DNA of 64,000 nucleotides from an uncultured Treponema sp. (GCA_934718065.1 CAKUZR010000001.1:193031-257030); one strand, 5' to 3'; shown: positions 24,773 through 34,546, counted from the first letter of the stretch. The notes: generated by a model not told the origin, from the sequence alone. Made by a program: numbers and translations.

Positions 24773-24870
24773 TTTCTAAAAGAATTATATAACATTTGGG
24801 TTTTCAGCACAAATTTAAAACGATGCATAATTTTCTAAAAAAAAGGTGAATTTTTTCCGAAAAACAAGAT

Positions 24871-25950
24871 ATGAGTGAATTTGTTCTGAAATTAAAATTG
24901 TTTTTGGCGACTGCGCTGGCTCTTTTCATGCTTTGTTTCTTGCCGGCGAAGTGTTTTTCCCAGACGGAACTTAGCGAGTCTGAATCCAGAGTTTGCCGTG
25001 AAAAACTTGTTGCCGAGGCAAAAAAATATGTCGGCGCTCCTTATGTGCGCGGCGCAACCGGTCCGGATTCGTTTGACTGTTCCGGCTTGATTTATGCGGT
25101 CGCGCGGGAATCAATTCACTATCAGCTGCCAAGAACTGTAAAGGCAATGTACAGCTACGTAAGAATCGTTCCAGATGACAAAAGGGAAATCGGGGATCTG
25201 GTTTTTTTTAAAACAACTGGTGACGGTTCAATAAGCCACGTTGGACTTTATATTGGAAAAGGGCAGTTTATTTCCGCAGTGAGCGACGGTCCGAACACTG
25301 GAGTAATTGTTTCGTCTCTCCGGGAAAATTACTGGAAAAGCCATTATGTTTCTTCTGGAAAATTTTTAAGCGCCGCAAACTATGAAAATTCAGAAAGCGA
25401 TTTTGCAAAGAAAGAATCGGACGAGGCGGCTGGCTTTGGAACTTTTACGGACAGGCTTTCGCTTATGGGAACTTTTACCGGCGACTGGTCACTTTTTACG
25501 CACGAACGTTTTATGCCGAATTTCCGCGGCTTGTCTAACGAGGCGGATATTGTCTACAAAGGAAAAGTTTTTTCTCCGGGCGCAGGCGTTATGCTCCGCT
25601 GGAATTACGGTGTTGGCGCATTCCAGGTTCCGCTGGTTTTCTCTTTGTTTTTTGGAGATTATGTCCGGGTTTATGCGGGACCGGTTTTCACTTTGGGAAC
25701 TTGCAGCCTTCCGGATTCAAGTGAAGAAATTGACGCTTCGATTTTTCCGGGAATTATCGGCGTAACTTTTAATACTCCGTCTTTTACAAAAGGAAAATTC
25801 AAGGTTCAGATTATCCAGGATATTTGCTATACTATTTTCAACAATACATCGAATGCCGCTTTGTCGCCGTTGAAGTCAGCTGCCGCCGGCCTGGAATTTT
25901 GCACAGGAGTGCGTGTAACTTTCCCGATGTCTGTTTTTTTTAGAAAATAG
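24871..25950 (+). CDS. NlpC/P60 endopeptidase fused to a beta-rich domain
   Basis: 359 residues. Signal peptide to about residue 30 (PAKCFS). NlpC/P60 domain 44-165: YVGAPYVRGATGPDSFDCSG with catalytic C70, and ISHVGLYIGKG with H123, then NTGVIVSSLRENYWK. Residues 190-359 are unlike NlpC proteins: alternating strands (ADIVYKGKVFSPGAGVMLRW, FRWFSLFF-type segments, GLEFCTGVRVTFPM) that look like a small membrane barrel of about eight strands. The start lacks a good ribosome site: AAAGGTGA lies 24 bp upstream. First gene of a three-gene set running to 29524. Confidence 0.8.
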   Translation: MSEFVLKLKLFLATALALFMLCFLPAKCFSQTELSESESRVCREKLVAEAKKYVGAPYVRGATGPDSFDCSGLIYAVARESIHYQLPRTVKAMYSYVRIVPDDKREIGDLVFFKTTGDGSISHVGLYIGKGQFISAVSDGPNTGVIVSSLRENYWKSHYVSSGKFLSAANYENSESDFAKKESDEAAGFGTFTDRLSLMGTFTGDWSLFTHERFMPNFRGLSNEADIVYKGKVFSPGAGVMLRWNYGVGAFQVPLVFSLFFGDYVRVYAGPVFTLGTCSLPDSSEEIDASIFPGIIGVTFNTPSFTKGKFKVQIIQDICYTIFNNTSNAALSPLKSAAAGLEFCTGVRVTFPMSVFFRK

Positions 25951-25959
25951 AAGGTGAAA

Positions 25960-26613
25960 ATGCGAATTTCTGCCCAAAAAATAGTTTTCTCTTGTTTTCT
26001 TTTGCTTTTTGCGTGTTTTTTTTCTTCATGCGAAAATGAATTGAAAATTTGTGCTGATTCGGCTGGCGTTAATTTTGATTACAAAATAAATTTCGGCAAA
26101 GAATTCTTGGGCATTTTTTCCGCGGCGCTAGGCTCGGATTCCGCGGAAGAAGAGCAGAATTTCAACGCTGAAGAAATTGCGCAGATTTTTATAGATTCAA
26201 AGTTTGAAAATATTTCGGCAAAAAATTTAGGCACAGGGAATTTTTTGATAAGCGGCAAACTTTCTGAAATGGCGGAAGATCCTGTTTCAAAGTCCGGAAT
26301 GATTTCTCTTTCGGAAAACAGTTTTTCCATAAAAATCAGCCGGAAAAATCTTCTTGAATTTTACAGAACTTTGCCGGAGGATTTTCAGAATTACCTTGAT
26401 ATGCTGATGGCTCCGAGTTTTACCGGCGAGGAAATGTCGAACGACGAATATGTCGAGCTGCTTTCTGAAGTTTACGGCCAGGCACTTGCGGATGAAGTTT
26501 CGGCGGCTTCGGTGAAAATTGCGGTTGTGTCGCCTTCTGGAATGAAAAAAAATTATTCTGTCCGGCTCGTGGAAATTCTGAACATAAAAAACGTTCTTGT
26601 TTTTGCCTCGTAA
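25960..26613 (+). CDS. lipoprotein, unknown function
   Basis: 217 residues from the ATG at 25960, placed after GAAGGTG; the in-frame GTG at 25954 is inside that site. Lipobox FFSSC. The mature protein is acidic with a region LSEMAEDPVSKSGMISLSEN and a C-terminal VVSPSGMKKNYSVRLVEILN. I do not recognise it. Starts 9 bp after the NlpC-barrel gene and is followed 19 bp later by the HExxH protein, so the three are likely cotranscribed and may form one envelope complex. Confidence 0.65.
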   Translation: MRISAQKIVFSCFLLLFACFFSSCENELKICADSAGVNFDYKINFGKEFLGIFSAALGSDSAEEEQNFNAEEIAQIFIDSKFENISAKNLGTGNFLISGKLSEMAEDPVSKSGMISLSENSFSIKISRKNLLEFYRTLPEDFQNYLDMLMAPSFTGEEMSNDEYVELLSEVYGQALADEVSAASVKIAVVSPSGMKKNYSVRLVEILNIKNVLVFAS

Positions 26614-26632
26614 AATAACGTAAAATTAAAAG

Positions 26633-29524
26633 ATGAAAAAGAAATTTTTGTTTTTTCTGATGTTTTTTTTCTGTTTTTCAGTTTTTTCCCACACAGGAAT
26701 AATGAGCGGCCAGAAAAACATAAAAATCGTAAAGACAAAATATTTCGATGTGATTTATTCTGAAGCTTCAGCGCAGACCGCAAAAATTCTTTTTGAAAAC
26801 GCCGATTCACTTTACGAGGAGCTTGCGGAAGAGCTTGGCTTGAAGAATAAATTCCGCCTGCCGGTTGTGATTTCCGCCGCTCAGGATGAATTCAACGCGT
26901 ATTTTTCGTGCGGACCTTTCAATCATATTGTGATTTTTGACACAGTTTGCACCAGCTCGCTCGCAGTTTTTTCTCAGGAAACTTTGAGCACGTTCCGCCA
27001 CGAGCTTGTTCACGCGATTACGTACAATCTTCGGAACGATTTTTGGTTCGGTTTTGACAGAATTTTTGGTGACGTTTACAATCCGGCGTTGCTTACGGTG
27101 ACTCAGGCTTGGGCGGAAGGCGCGTCGGTTTCACTTGAAAGCGAAAAGGGCGAAGGCCGGCTGAATGACGAATATGCGCTTCAAATGGTAAAACAGGCGA
27201 AGATTGAAGGAAAATTCCCGAAATTTTCAGAAATTCAGGGCGCAATGGATGTTTATCCGGCAGGAAACGCAAGCTATATGTTTGGCGGCGCATTTTGCGG
27301 CTGGCTTCAGAAAAAATACGGAATGCAAAAATACGCGGAATTTTGGGAACGCTCGGTGAATCTAAAAACTTTGACATATTTCGGATGCTTTAAAAAAGTC
27401 TACGGAATTTCCATCAAAAAAGCGTGGAATGATTTTTTCAACGAGCTTGAAGTTCCGGAAATTCCTTCAAATCCGGCGGAAAATTCTTGGATAGAAAATG
27501 TCGGTTTCAAAAATCCGGTTTCAATTTATACTTCAATAACAAGCTGCGGCGAAGATTTTTTCTATTACGATAAATATAAAAAAACAGTGAACCAAGTTCG
27601 CGGCGGAAAACTTAAAATTTTGCACAGGCAGCCAGATATTTCAAGGCTTTCGGCTTCAAAAGACGGAAGATTTCTGGCGGAATCGTATTCTTCCGGGGCG
27701 TACGCGGTTGCCAAAAATAAAGTCAGAATTTACGATTTTCAGAAAAAGTCATTTTTTACTGTTCCTGAAACAAGTTTAAGAGATGCGTCGGTTGTTTTTG
27801 CCGGCGGAAAATATTTTTTGTGCGCGGTAAAAACGGAATCAGCCTTTTCAACGTTGAAAATTTACGAGATTGAGCTTAAAAAAAATAAAATCTGCGGAAT
27901 TCGGCTGGATTTTGAAAAGAAATTTCCTGTTGAGCAGCAAATTTTCAGTCTGGAAGGAAATTGTTCCGGTGAATTGTTTTATATTTTGAAAAACAAGCTT
28001 GATTTTTCAATTTGCGCGCTTGATTTGAACACAAAAAATGAAAGAATTTTCAGCGCTCCGGAAAGCGGAATGGTTTTTCAAGGGCTGAATTATTTTTCTG
28101 ACGGCAAAAATCCGCTGGTTTCGTTTTCGTTCGCAAGAAAAAACGAGCTTCCGCGCCTGGGAATTCTTTTTCTGGGCGAAAATCTGGAATTCAAGCTGCT
28201 TTCGCAAGATGTTTCGGGCGGAATTTATTTTCCTGCGGTTCTGTCTGAAAAAAAAGCGGTTTTTGCGGCGAATTTCTTTAAAGGCTCAAAAATTTATTTC
28301 GCCGAACTTTCCAATTCTCTTTTTGAAACATTTCCTGCTGAGCAAAAAATTGAAAAACAGAATAATTTTGCCGCGGAAAAAATCCTGCCCTCGGAAAATT
28401 TGGTCGGCGATGAATTTTTTGCGCGTTCTGAACGTTTTTCTTCTATTAAATATACTTTTTCCGGACCGCACGGGACGATTGTGCCTTTGGGCGCGGTCAG
28501 CACTTACACAAACAAAAGCGTTTCCGAGCTGGATTCGCTTTGGCTTCCGCTTGGCGCAACTTACGTTTCTTCAACTCCGTGGACAAATCCAATCTGGTAT
28601 GTTTCCGCGGGCTACAATTTTCTTACAAATTCTGAAGGAATAAAATTCTACATCACAGGAAATTCTTCGCAGACGGAGCTTTTTGCTTATTCAGGAAGCG
28701 GGCAGGTTGAATTTGATGACGACGGCTACAAACAGTCTTTTGGAAATATTTCGCTGAATTCAAAAATTCCTGTTTTTGGAACTTCGTATGTTAATTTTTC
28801 AGTTTCTGGAACAATTCTTGAAGGGCGGCAGAGCGAAACTTCAATTTCAACTGAAAAAAAGCCGAAAAATCTTGCCGGATATTTTAAAGTCCTGAAATCT
28901 TCGGAAGATGATTTTCTTTGCATGAACAGCGTTGGTTCAGTTTCTTTTGGAAATATTCACAAATCCGGCTCTGGATATTACGATTACTCTGGAATTCAAG
29001 TTGGCGCAACGTTGAAAAACTGTTATTTTGCGCCGGCGGAAGATTTTCACCGTTACAAAAGTTTTGACAATCTTTCGTTTCATTTGCTGGCAAGAAGTTC
29101 TTTTTTGCGGCCTTTTAGTTTTGAGGCGGCGCTTTTTCCTTCGGAAGATTATATTGCCGCGGCGATGGCGAAAATTGTGCTGTTCAACTGGGAAATTCAG
29201 AAATCCACGAATTTTCTGCCGCTTTTTTACGCAAACCGTTTTACGGCGAGCGCTTATTATGCCGGAAGAATTGAAGATTCAGTTGATTCCTGGGCAATAA
29301 AGGAAATTTCAAGCTATTTTGAACGGATTAAGGATGGAAAAACTGATTACACTGATGAGCTTGCGCTTGTCTGCAATTTTTCATTCACGCCGAATATTGG
29401 CGGGCTGGCAAGAAATAATTTTATGTTCAATCTTTCGTGTTCTGCAAAATACCGTTTTTTTCCGGCAGAAAATCAGACGAAATTTGGAATTTCTGCCGGA
29501 ATCGGGAGCAACCTTTCTCTGTAG
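26633..29524 (+). CDS. HExxH metalloprotease with propeller-like middle and barrel-like C-terminus
   Basis: 963 residues. Signal peptide 1-19. The protease part (about 30-280) has STFRHELVHAIT with H123-E124-x-x-H127 and a possible third zinc ligand E162 in TQAWAEGASVSLE, the gluzincin layout of the peptidase-MA group. Residues about 290-600 hold short repeated strands typical of beta-propellers (GGKLKILHRQPDISRLSASK; DGRFLAESYSSGAYAVAKNK). From about 630 to the end there are alternating strands (YVSAGYNFLTNSEGIKFYIT) that suggest an outer-membrane barrel. The cut target is unknown. Combining the three parts in one chain is unusual. Confidence 0.72.
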   Translation: MKKKFLFFLMFFFCFSVFSHTGIMSGQKNIKIVKTKYFDVIYSEASAQTAKILFENADSLYEELAEELGLKNKFRLPVVISAAQDEFNAYFSCGPFNHIVIFDTVCTSSLAVFSQETLSTFRHELVHAITYNLRNDFWFGFDRIFGDVYNPALLTVTQAWAEGASVSLESEKGEGRLNDEYALQMVKQAKIEGKFPKFSEIQGAMDVYPAGNASYMFGGAFCGWLQKKYGMQKYAEFWERSVNLKTLTYFGCFKKVYGISIKKAWNDFFNELEVPEIPSNPAENSWIENVGFKNPVSIYTSITSCGEDFFYYDKYKKTVNQVRGGKLKILHRQPDISRLSASKDGRFLAESYSSGAYAVAKNKVRIYDFQKKSFFTVPETSLRDASVVFAGGKYFLCAVKTESAFSTLKIYEIELKKNKICGIRLDFEKKFPVEQQIFSLEGNCSGELFYILKNKLDFSICALDLNTKNERIFSAPESGMVFQGLNYFSDGKNPLVSFSFARKNELPRLGILFLGENLEFKLLSQDVSGGIYFPAVLSEKKAVFAANFFKGSKIYFAELSNSLFETFPAEQKIEKQNNFAAEKILPSENLVGDEFFARSERFSSIKYTFSGPHGTIVPLGAVSTYTNKSVSELDSLWLPLGATYVSSTPWTNPIWYVSAGYNFLTNSEGIKFYITGNSSQTELFAYSGSGQVEFDDDGYKQSFGNISLNSKIPVFGTSYVNFSVSGTILEGRQSETSISTEKKPKNLAGYFKVLKSSEDDFLCMNSVGSVSFGNIHKSGSGYYDYSGIQVGATLKNCYFAPAEDFHRYKSFDNLSFHLLARSSFLRPFSFEAALFPSEDYIAAAMAKIVLFNWEIQKSTNFLPLFYANRFTASAYYAGRIEDSVDSWAIKEISSYFERIKDGKTDYTDELALVCNFSFTPNIGGLARNNFMFNLSCSAKYRFFPAENQTKFGISAGIGSNLSL

Positions 29525-29545
29525 AAAAGCTGCTCCGGATGGTTT

Positions 29546-30937
29546 CTATTCAATCTGAAGGAATGCTTTGTAGCCGTTGTATGCTTGAACAATATCTTCG
29601 CGCGCTGTGATTTCCCACGGTGCGTGCATGCTAAGAACTGAAACGCCTGCGTCAAGAACGTTCATTCCGTATTTTGCCGCAAGATAAGCAATTGTTCCGC
29701 CGCCGCCCTGGTCAACTTTTCCAAGTTCAGCCATTTGATATTTTACTTCAGATTTTTCCATTGTTCCGCGAACTTTTGCAATGAATTCAGCATTGCAGTC
29801 GCTGGCTCCGCTTTTTCCCCGGCTTCCTGTGTATTTGTTGAATACAAGTCCTCCGCCTAGGTAAGATGTGTTGTCCTTGTCAAAAAGCGTTGCGTTCAGC
29901 GGATCAAATGCCGCGTTTACATCGCTTGAAAGCATATTGCAGTTTGCAAGGCAGCGGCGCAACGTTAAGTCGCTGTAGCCTTCCGGAAGGCGGGCGATTA
30001 TTTCCGCGACTGAATTTTCGAACATATGTGAATCCATTCCGGTCGCGCCGACACTTCCGATTTCTTCCTTGTCAACGCAAAGGCAGCAGCTGGTTCTTTT
30101 TGCCGGAGCTGAATCCATAAGGGCGGCAAACGAAGTGAACGCGCATGAGCGGTCGTCCTGGCCGTAGCCCATAATCAAAGAGCGGTCCAGTCCGCAGTCG
30201 CGGGCGTTTCCTGCCGGAACAATTTCAAGCTCCGCGGATTCAAGGTCTTTTTCTTCAATTCCGTATGTGTCTTTTAGAAGTTTTACAATTATTTTTTTGC
30301 TTGTGATTTTTTCTTCTTTCTTCTTTTTCTTGTCTTTTTCTTTTTCGTCCTTGTCTTCTTTTTTGAAGTAATATGAGCCAAGAATTACGTCCAAGTCTTC
30401 ACCTTTGATTATTTCTGTGGCGTTGCGTTTCATCTGTTCCTGCGCAAGATGCGGAAGAATGTCGGAAATGCAGAAAACCGGGTCTTCAGGATTTTCGCCG
30501 ATATTCACATTGATTGTTTTTCCGTCTGTTTTGCAGATTACGCCGTGGATTGCAAGCGGAAGCGTTACCCACTGATATTTTTTGATTCCGCCGTAATAAT
30601 GCGTGTTCAAATATGTGATGAAATTATTTTCGTAGACCGGCTTCTGTTTTGCGTCAAGGCGAGGCGAGTCAATGTGCGCGCCAAGAATGTTCATTCCGTT
30701 TTCAATTTTTTCAGAGCCAATCTGGAAAAGCGCGATTGCCTTGTTCATCTTCTGAACATAAACTTTGTCGCCTGGATTCAAGGTTGAAAATTCGCTGATT
30801 TCCTTGTAGCCGTTTTCGCGGGCTTTCTGAATTATCTGCACAACACATTCGCGTTCTGTTTTTCCGTTGTTCAAAAAGTTCTTGTAGTTTTCCACAAGGT
30901 TTTCGCCTAAAAGATTTGTTTTTTTTGATTTTGCCAT
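29546..30937 (-). CDS. M18-family aminopeptidase
   Basis: 463 residues, family length. The metal-binding and catalytic context NILGAHIDSPRLDAKQKPVY, the region YGQDDRSCAFTSFAALMDSA, CVDKEEIGSVGATGMDSHMF and MLSSDVNAAFDPLN are all M18 features; the C-terminal HAPWEITAREDIVQAYNGYK is also typical. M18 enzymes are cytoplasmic dodecamers that remove N-terminal acidic or neutral residues using two zinc ions. It contains a lysine/glutamate-rich insertion around residues 205-220. GGAGAT precedes the start. The HAD gene behind it may be cotranscribed. Confidence 0.92.
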   Translation of the reverse strand: MAKSKKTNLLGENLVENYKNFLNNGKTERECVVQIIQKARENGYKEISEFSTLNPGDKVYVQKMNKAIALFQIGSEKIENGMNILGAHIDSPRLDAKQKPVYENNFITYLNTHYYGGIKKYQWVTLPLAIHGVICKTDGKTINVNIGENPEDPVFCISDILPHLAQEQMKRNATEIIKGEDLDVILGSYYFKKEDKDEKEKDKKKKKEEKITSKKIIVKLLKDTYGIEEKDLESAELEIVPAGNARDCGLDRSLIMGYGQDDRSCAFTSFAALMDSAPAKRTSCCLCVDKEEIGSVGATGMDSHMFENSVAEIIARLPEGYSDLTLRRCLANCNMLSSDVNAAFDPLNATLFDKDNTSYLGGGLVFNKYTGSRGKSGASDCNAEFIAKVRGTMEKSEVKYQMAELGKVDQGGGGTIAYLAAKYGMNVLDAGVSVLSMHAPWEITAREDIVQAYNGYKAFLQIE

Positions 30938-31020
30938 TTTATATCTCCAAAAAATTTTATTTGTTTGCAGAGTTTTTTTCCGCTCTTCGGAACGAATGAT
31001 ATTTCGTTTTTCGGCGGAAA

Positions 31021-31668
31021 TTATTTTACTAAATCCAGAATTTCGTCCGCGCTGTCCACGATGTTTTTTGCGCCTTTTTCCTGTAGGAATTTTCGGCCGC
31101 GGAAACCCCAGCTTACTCCGATAAAATCAAGGCCGGAATTTGCCGCGGTTTGAACGTCAACATCGCTGTCGCCAACGTAAACAGCGTCTTTTTTCTGGAT
31201 GTTTAAAATCTTCAGAATTTCATTTACTGAGTCCGGAGCGGGTTTTGTTCTGAGTCCATCCCTTTGCCCTACAATCAGATCGAAAATTCCGTTGAAATAT
31301 TCTTTTCCAAGTTCCTGAGCCGGCGCGTCCGCCTTGTTTGTGCTTACAGCGGTTTTTATTCCGGCTGCCTTTAATTTTTCAACAAGCTCGTGAATTCCTG
31401 GATATGAAGATGTGTTGTCCGCGCTGTGGACTTCGTAATATTTAAGGAAAACGTCCAGCACTTCATCGATTTTTTCCGTGCTTGTGCCGGCTGGAACTGC
31501 ACGCTCCACGAGTTTCCTTATTCCGTTTCCAACAAACATTCTGACTTCTTCAAGCGTGCGTTCCGGCATATTGAACTGCCTGAGTGAATAATTTGTGGCG
31601 TTCTTCAAATCTTCCAGCGTGTTCAGGATTGTTCCGTCCATATCGAAAATGACAGCTTTATATTTCAT
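31021..31668 (-). CDS. HAD-family phosphatase (phosphoglycolate-phosphatase type)
   Basis: 215 residues. HAD motif I FDMDGTILNT, motif II VSTNKADA, motif III region TKPAPDSVNEILK and motif IV VGDSDVDVQTAANSGL. The cap is helical (subclass I), as in phosphoglycolate phosphatase and PGMB-type enzymes. The exact substrate cannot be read off. Its start codon is 24 bp from the MITE copy 7. Confidence 0.9.
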   Translation of the reverse strand: MKYKAVIFDMDGTILNTLEDLKNATNYSLRQFNMPERTLEEVRMFVGNGIRKLVERAVPAGTSTEKIDEVLDVFLKYYEVHSADNTSSYPGIHELVEKLKAAGIKTAVSTNKADAPAQELGKEYFNGIFDLIVGQRDGLRTKPAPDSVNEILKILNIQKKDAVYVGDSDVDVQTAANSGLDFIGVSWGFRGRKFLQEKGAKNIVDSADEILDLVK

Positions 31669-31691
31669 TTTTGCCTCTAAAAAACTTATTT

Positions 31692-31890
31692 TAGTCTAAA
31701 TGCCAGCGTTTTTGTAAATTCTGAAAGAACGCTTTCGGCAGATTTCCAATTTGCTCCAGATGGATTTGGCTCGCGCTTCGCTTGTATTAATTCGGGTGCT
31801 TCGCACTTTTATTAATTCAATCGCCAAAAATCTTCACAAACTGTAAATCTGCCTGCGCTTTTATTTCATTTGTAAAAACTCGACATTCTA
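31692..31890 (+). repeat. MITE-like ~200-bp element, copy 7
   Basis: Left end TAGTCTAAATGCCAGC is diverged; right end CTCGACATTCTATTAA. Lies between two minus-strand genes. The CTCAG of other copies has become CTCCAG here, as in copies 8 and 9. Confidence 0.83.
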
Positions 31891-31950
31891 TTAACAAATA
31901 TAACAAAAAATCTGCGGTTTGAGCCATATTTGCTTCTTATTAAGAAATTT

Positions 31951-33435
31951 TTAAACAAACAAAGTTTTTGTGTCGCGGCAAAGATACTGCACGGCTTTGC
32001 GGCCTGAACAAACTGTTATGGGAAGTCCGCCAGGCATCATTGAGCGCTGTCCCGCGAAGTAAAGCCCTTTCACTTTTTTTGATTTCTGAGGCAGCATGAA
32101 ACCGCCTGATTTTGCTTTCCAGACGCTCATCCAGCTTCCTTCAAATGTGTTGCAGTAGCGTTCGTAGGTTAAAGGCGTTGCAACATCGTAAACTTCAACT
32201 TTTCCTTTTATTTCCGGAATGAATTTTTCCAGCTCCGCAATGAAATTTTCAGCCAGCTCCTGTTTTTTCGCTTTGTATGTTCCGTCATTTTTTGCGGTTT
32301 TCCAGTAGTCGTAGCAGCTTCCAAGCAGAAGGCAAGTCAACGTGGTGCAGCCTTCCGGCGCGTGGTTTTCATAAAGAGAATAATTGTTTACGGTAAAATG
32401 AGTGAATTCAAGTCCGCCGGCTTTGAACGGTTTTTCCAAAGGAAACACAGCGCATTGCGGATAATTTTTCAGCTCGCATTTTACGCCCAGCGCGATATAC
32501 ATATTTTGCTCTGAAATTACTTTTTTCTTCATTTTTGAAACCCATTTTTCTTTTAATGGAATTTCAAACAAGTCTTCAACGGCTTTTCTTGTGTCCTGGG
32601 TTACAATTACCGCGTCGGCAGGAATTTTCTTTCCGTTTGAAATTACTCCGGTTGTTTTTCCGTTTTCTACAATGATTTTTTCAACAGTTTGTCTGTATTC
32701 AATTTTTCCGCCAAGCGATTCAAAAGTGTCCGCCATATTTTTTGTTAGCCGCAGCGAGCCGCCTTTTGGATAACCGCAGTCTCCGCTTGCAAAAGAACCC
32801 AGCGTATAAATGAAAGAAAGCGCATTGTACCGGATTCCGATTACAGAAAGCAGAAGCTCGCGCAAATCCCGGTTTTTAAATTTTGAAACGTAATCCATGT
32901 AGGAAATATTTGAAAGCGCCAGAAACGGAAGCGCGGCCGGCGCCATTTTTAGATATTCAGAAAGTTTCGGGTGAACTGGCATTTTCGCCTTGGCTCTGGC
33001 AATGTCCGCAACAAGCATGTGGACGTTCAGAAAGTGCTTTATGTCCGCGCACAGGCGGTTTATCATTTTTTTGTCTTCGGGCGCGTACGCAAGAAATTCC
33101 TTTTTGAGTTTTTCCAGGTCGCGGAAGAGCCTTAGCTGTTTTCCGTCTTTTGTAATAAGCGTGTAAATTGGATCCCTGTAAAAAACCGGATTGTTTTCCT
33201 TCAATGCGCCGACTTCATGCCAAATCTTGTTAAGTGTAAGTTTTTCAGAAGAACCGGTGAGCCAGTGCATTCCGCCTTCAAAAAGATAGCCTTTGCGCGA
33301 CCAGCTGGTGCTTAGCCCGCCGGGAATAATGTGTTTTTCTAAAATAACTGTTTCAAATCCAGACCGCTGGGCATAGACCCCGGCCGATAATCCTGCAACT
33401 CCCGCCCCAACGATAATAATTCTTTTTGCAGACAT
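31951..33435 (-). CDS. FAD-dependent oxidoreductase, CrtI/carotenoid-isomerase type
   Basis: 494 residues. The FAD dinucleotide fold opens with IIIVGAGVAGLSAGVYAQRS and LEKHIIPGGLSTSW; the C-terminal FAD motif is GLYFAGQRSMMPGGLPITV. Overall it matches the phytoene-desaturase/CrtISO/RetSat superfamily. No other carotenoid genes are present, so it may act on another lipid or on an unknown substrate. It is divergent from the ABC operon, with the operator palindrome in the 103-bp gap. Confidence 0.83.
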   Translation of the reverse strand: MSAKRIIIVGAGVAGLSAGVYAQRSGFETVILEKHIIPGGLSTSWSRKGYLFEGGMHWLTGSSEKLTLNKIWHEVGALKENNPVFYRDPIYTLITKDGKQLRLFRDLEKLKKEFLAYAPEDKKMINRLCADIKHFLNVHMLVADIARAKAKMPVHPKLSEYLKMAPAALPFLALSNISYMDYVSKFKNRDLRELLLSVIGIRYNALSFIYTLGSFASGDCGYPKGGSLRLTKNMADTFESLGGKIEYRQTVEKIIVENGKTTGVISNGKKIPADAVIVTQDTRKAVEDLFEIPLKEKWVSKMKKKVISEQNMYIALGVKCELKNYPQCAVFPLEKPFKAGGLEFTHFTVNNYSLYENHAPEGCTTLTCLLLGSCYDYWKTAKNDGTYKAKKQELAENFIAELEKFIPEIKGKVEVYDVATPLTYERYCNTFEGSWMSVWKAKSGGFMLPQKSKKVKGLYFAGQRSMMPGGLPITVCSGRKAVQYLCRDTKTLFV

Positions 33436-33503
33436 AGTAAAATTATATCACAGTTTCTGAAAATTCTCATTATAAAAAATCAATTGATAAATCTATTTTT
33501 TGC

Positions 33504-33532
33504 TTGTTTCTATTTGTAGAAACGGTTATAAT
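33504..33532 (+). promoter_or_regulatory. promoter with palindromic operator for the ABC importer operon
   Basis: TTGTTT (33504-33509), 17-bp spacer, TATAAT (33527-33532). The palindrome GTTTCTA-tttg-TAGAAAC (33506-33523) has perfect 7-bp arms and covers the -35 and spacer, an ideal repressor site. The transcript would start at or one base before the ATG at 33539. Confidence 0.75.
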
Positions 33533-33538
33533 TGAAGC

Positions 33539-34543
33539 ATGAAAAGAATTAATTTGATTGCAGGTCTTGCTGCCTGCGCTGTGCTGGCTGCTGGATGTTC
33601 TAAAAAATCTTCGGATAATTCTGCGGCGGGCAAAACTGTAAAAATTGGAATTGCTAAAATTGTTCAGCATGTGGCTCTTGATGACATTGAGCGCGGCGTT
33701 ATTGATGCTGTAAAAGCAGCTGGAATCAACGCGGAATATGACTTGCAGAATGCGAACGGTGATGTGAACACTGCAAATCAGATTGCTTCTCAATTCAAGG
33801 ATGAAAAAGTTGATGTTGCGGTTGGAATTGCCACTCCGGTTGCGGTTGCGCTTGCAAACACAATAAAAGACGTTCCAGTGGTTTTTGGAACTGTAACTGA
33901 TCCAATAAAAGCCGGGCTGGTAACAACTTTGGCTCATGGCGAAAGAAATGTTACAGGAATGAGCGACGAGCTTCCTTCTGTTGAGCACATCAAGCTGTTC
34001 AAGGAAATTGCAGGAATAAAAACTCTTGGCTACATTTACACTTCAAGCGAGGACAATTCGCTTTCAGGGCTGGAGCTTGTAAAAAAAGGATGCGCGGAAG
34101 CTGGGCTGGAGCTTGTAACTCAGTCAATTTCCGCTTCTTCAGAAGTAAAGCAGGCTGCTGAAGCGATTGTTAACCGCGTTGACGGAATTTATCTTACAAC
34201 GGACAATACTGTGTTCAGCGCGCTTCCGGCTCTTGTAAGTGTCTTTAACAAAGCTAAAAAACCGATTTTTTCCGGTGATGTGACTGGAGCAAAAAACGGC
34301 GGATGCTTTATGGCTTCGGGATTTAATTATTACAAGGCTGGCGTTGCCACCGGCGAAATGGTTGTTCAGATTCTGAACGGCGCAAAACCGAGCGAAATGC
34401 CTGTGCGCTTTATGACAAAACCTTCTGATTCAGATTTGCTTTTTGATTTGGATGCGGCGGCTCTTTGCGGAATTACAATTCCTGAAGAATATCTTTCGCA
34501 GGCAACCTACATTATCCAGAACGGAAAACTGGAAGAAAAATAA
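33539..34543 (+). CDS. ABC importer substrate-binding lipoprotein (TrpX-like)
   Basis: 334 residues; lipobox LAAGC (Cys 20). The sequence is of the ABC_sub_bind family (PF04392): VKIGIAKIVQHVALDDIERG, DKVDVAVGIATPVAVALANT-type region, VVFGTVTDPIKAGLV and VTGMSDELPSVEHIKLFKEI. Related binding proteins import aromatic amino acids such as tryptophan in other bacteria. Next come a permease and an ATPase. It may be read from a leaderless message, as the -10 box lies only 6 bp before the ATG. Confidence 0.9.
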   Translation: MKRINLIAGLAACAVLAAGCSKKSSDNSAAGKTVKIGIAKIVQHVALDDIERGVIDAVKAAGINAEYDLQNANGDVNTANQIASQFKDEKVDVAVGIATPVAVALANTIKDVPVVFGTVTDPIKAGLVTTLAHGERNVTGMSDELPSVEHIKLFKEIAGIKTLGYIYTSSEDNSLSGLELVKKGCAEAGLELVTQSISASSEVKQAAEAIVNRVDGIYLTTDNTVFSALPALVSVFNKAKKPIFSGDVTGAKNGGCFMASGFNYYKAGVATGEMVVQILNGAKPSEMPVRFMTKPSDSDLLFDLDAAALCGITIPEEYLSQATYIIQNGKLEEK

Positions 34544-34546
34544 AAT

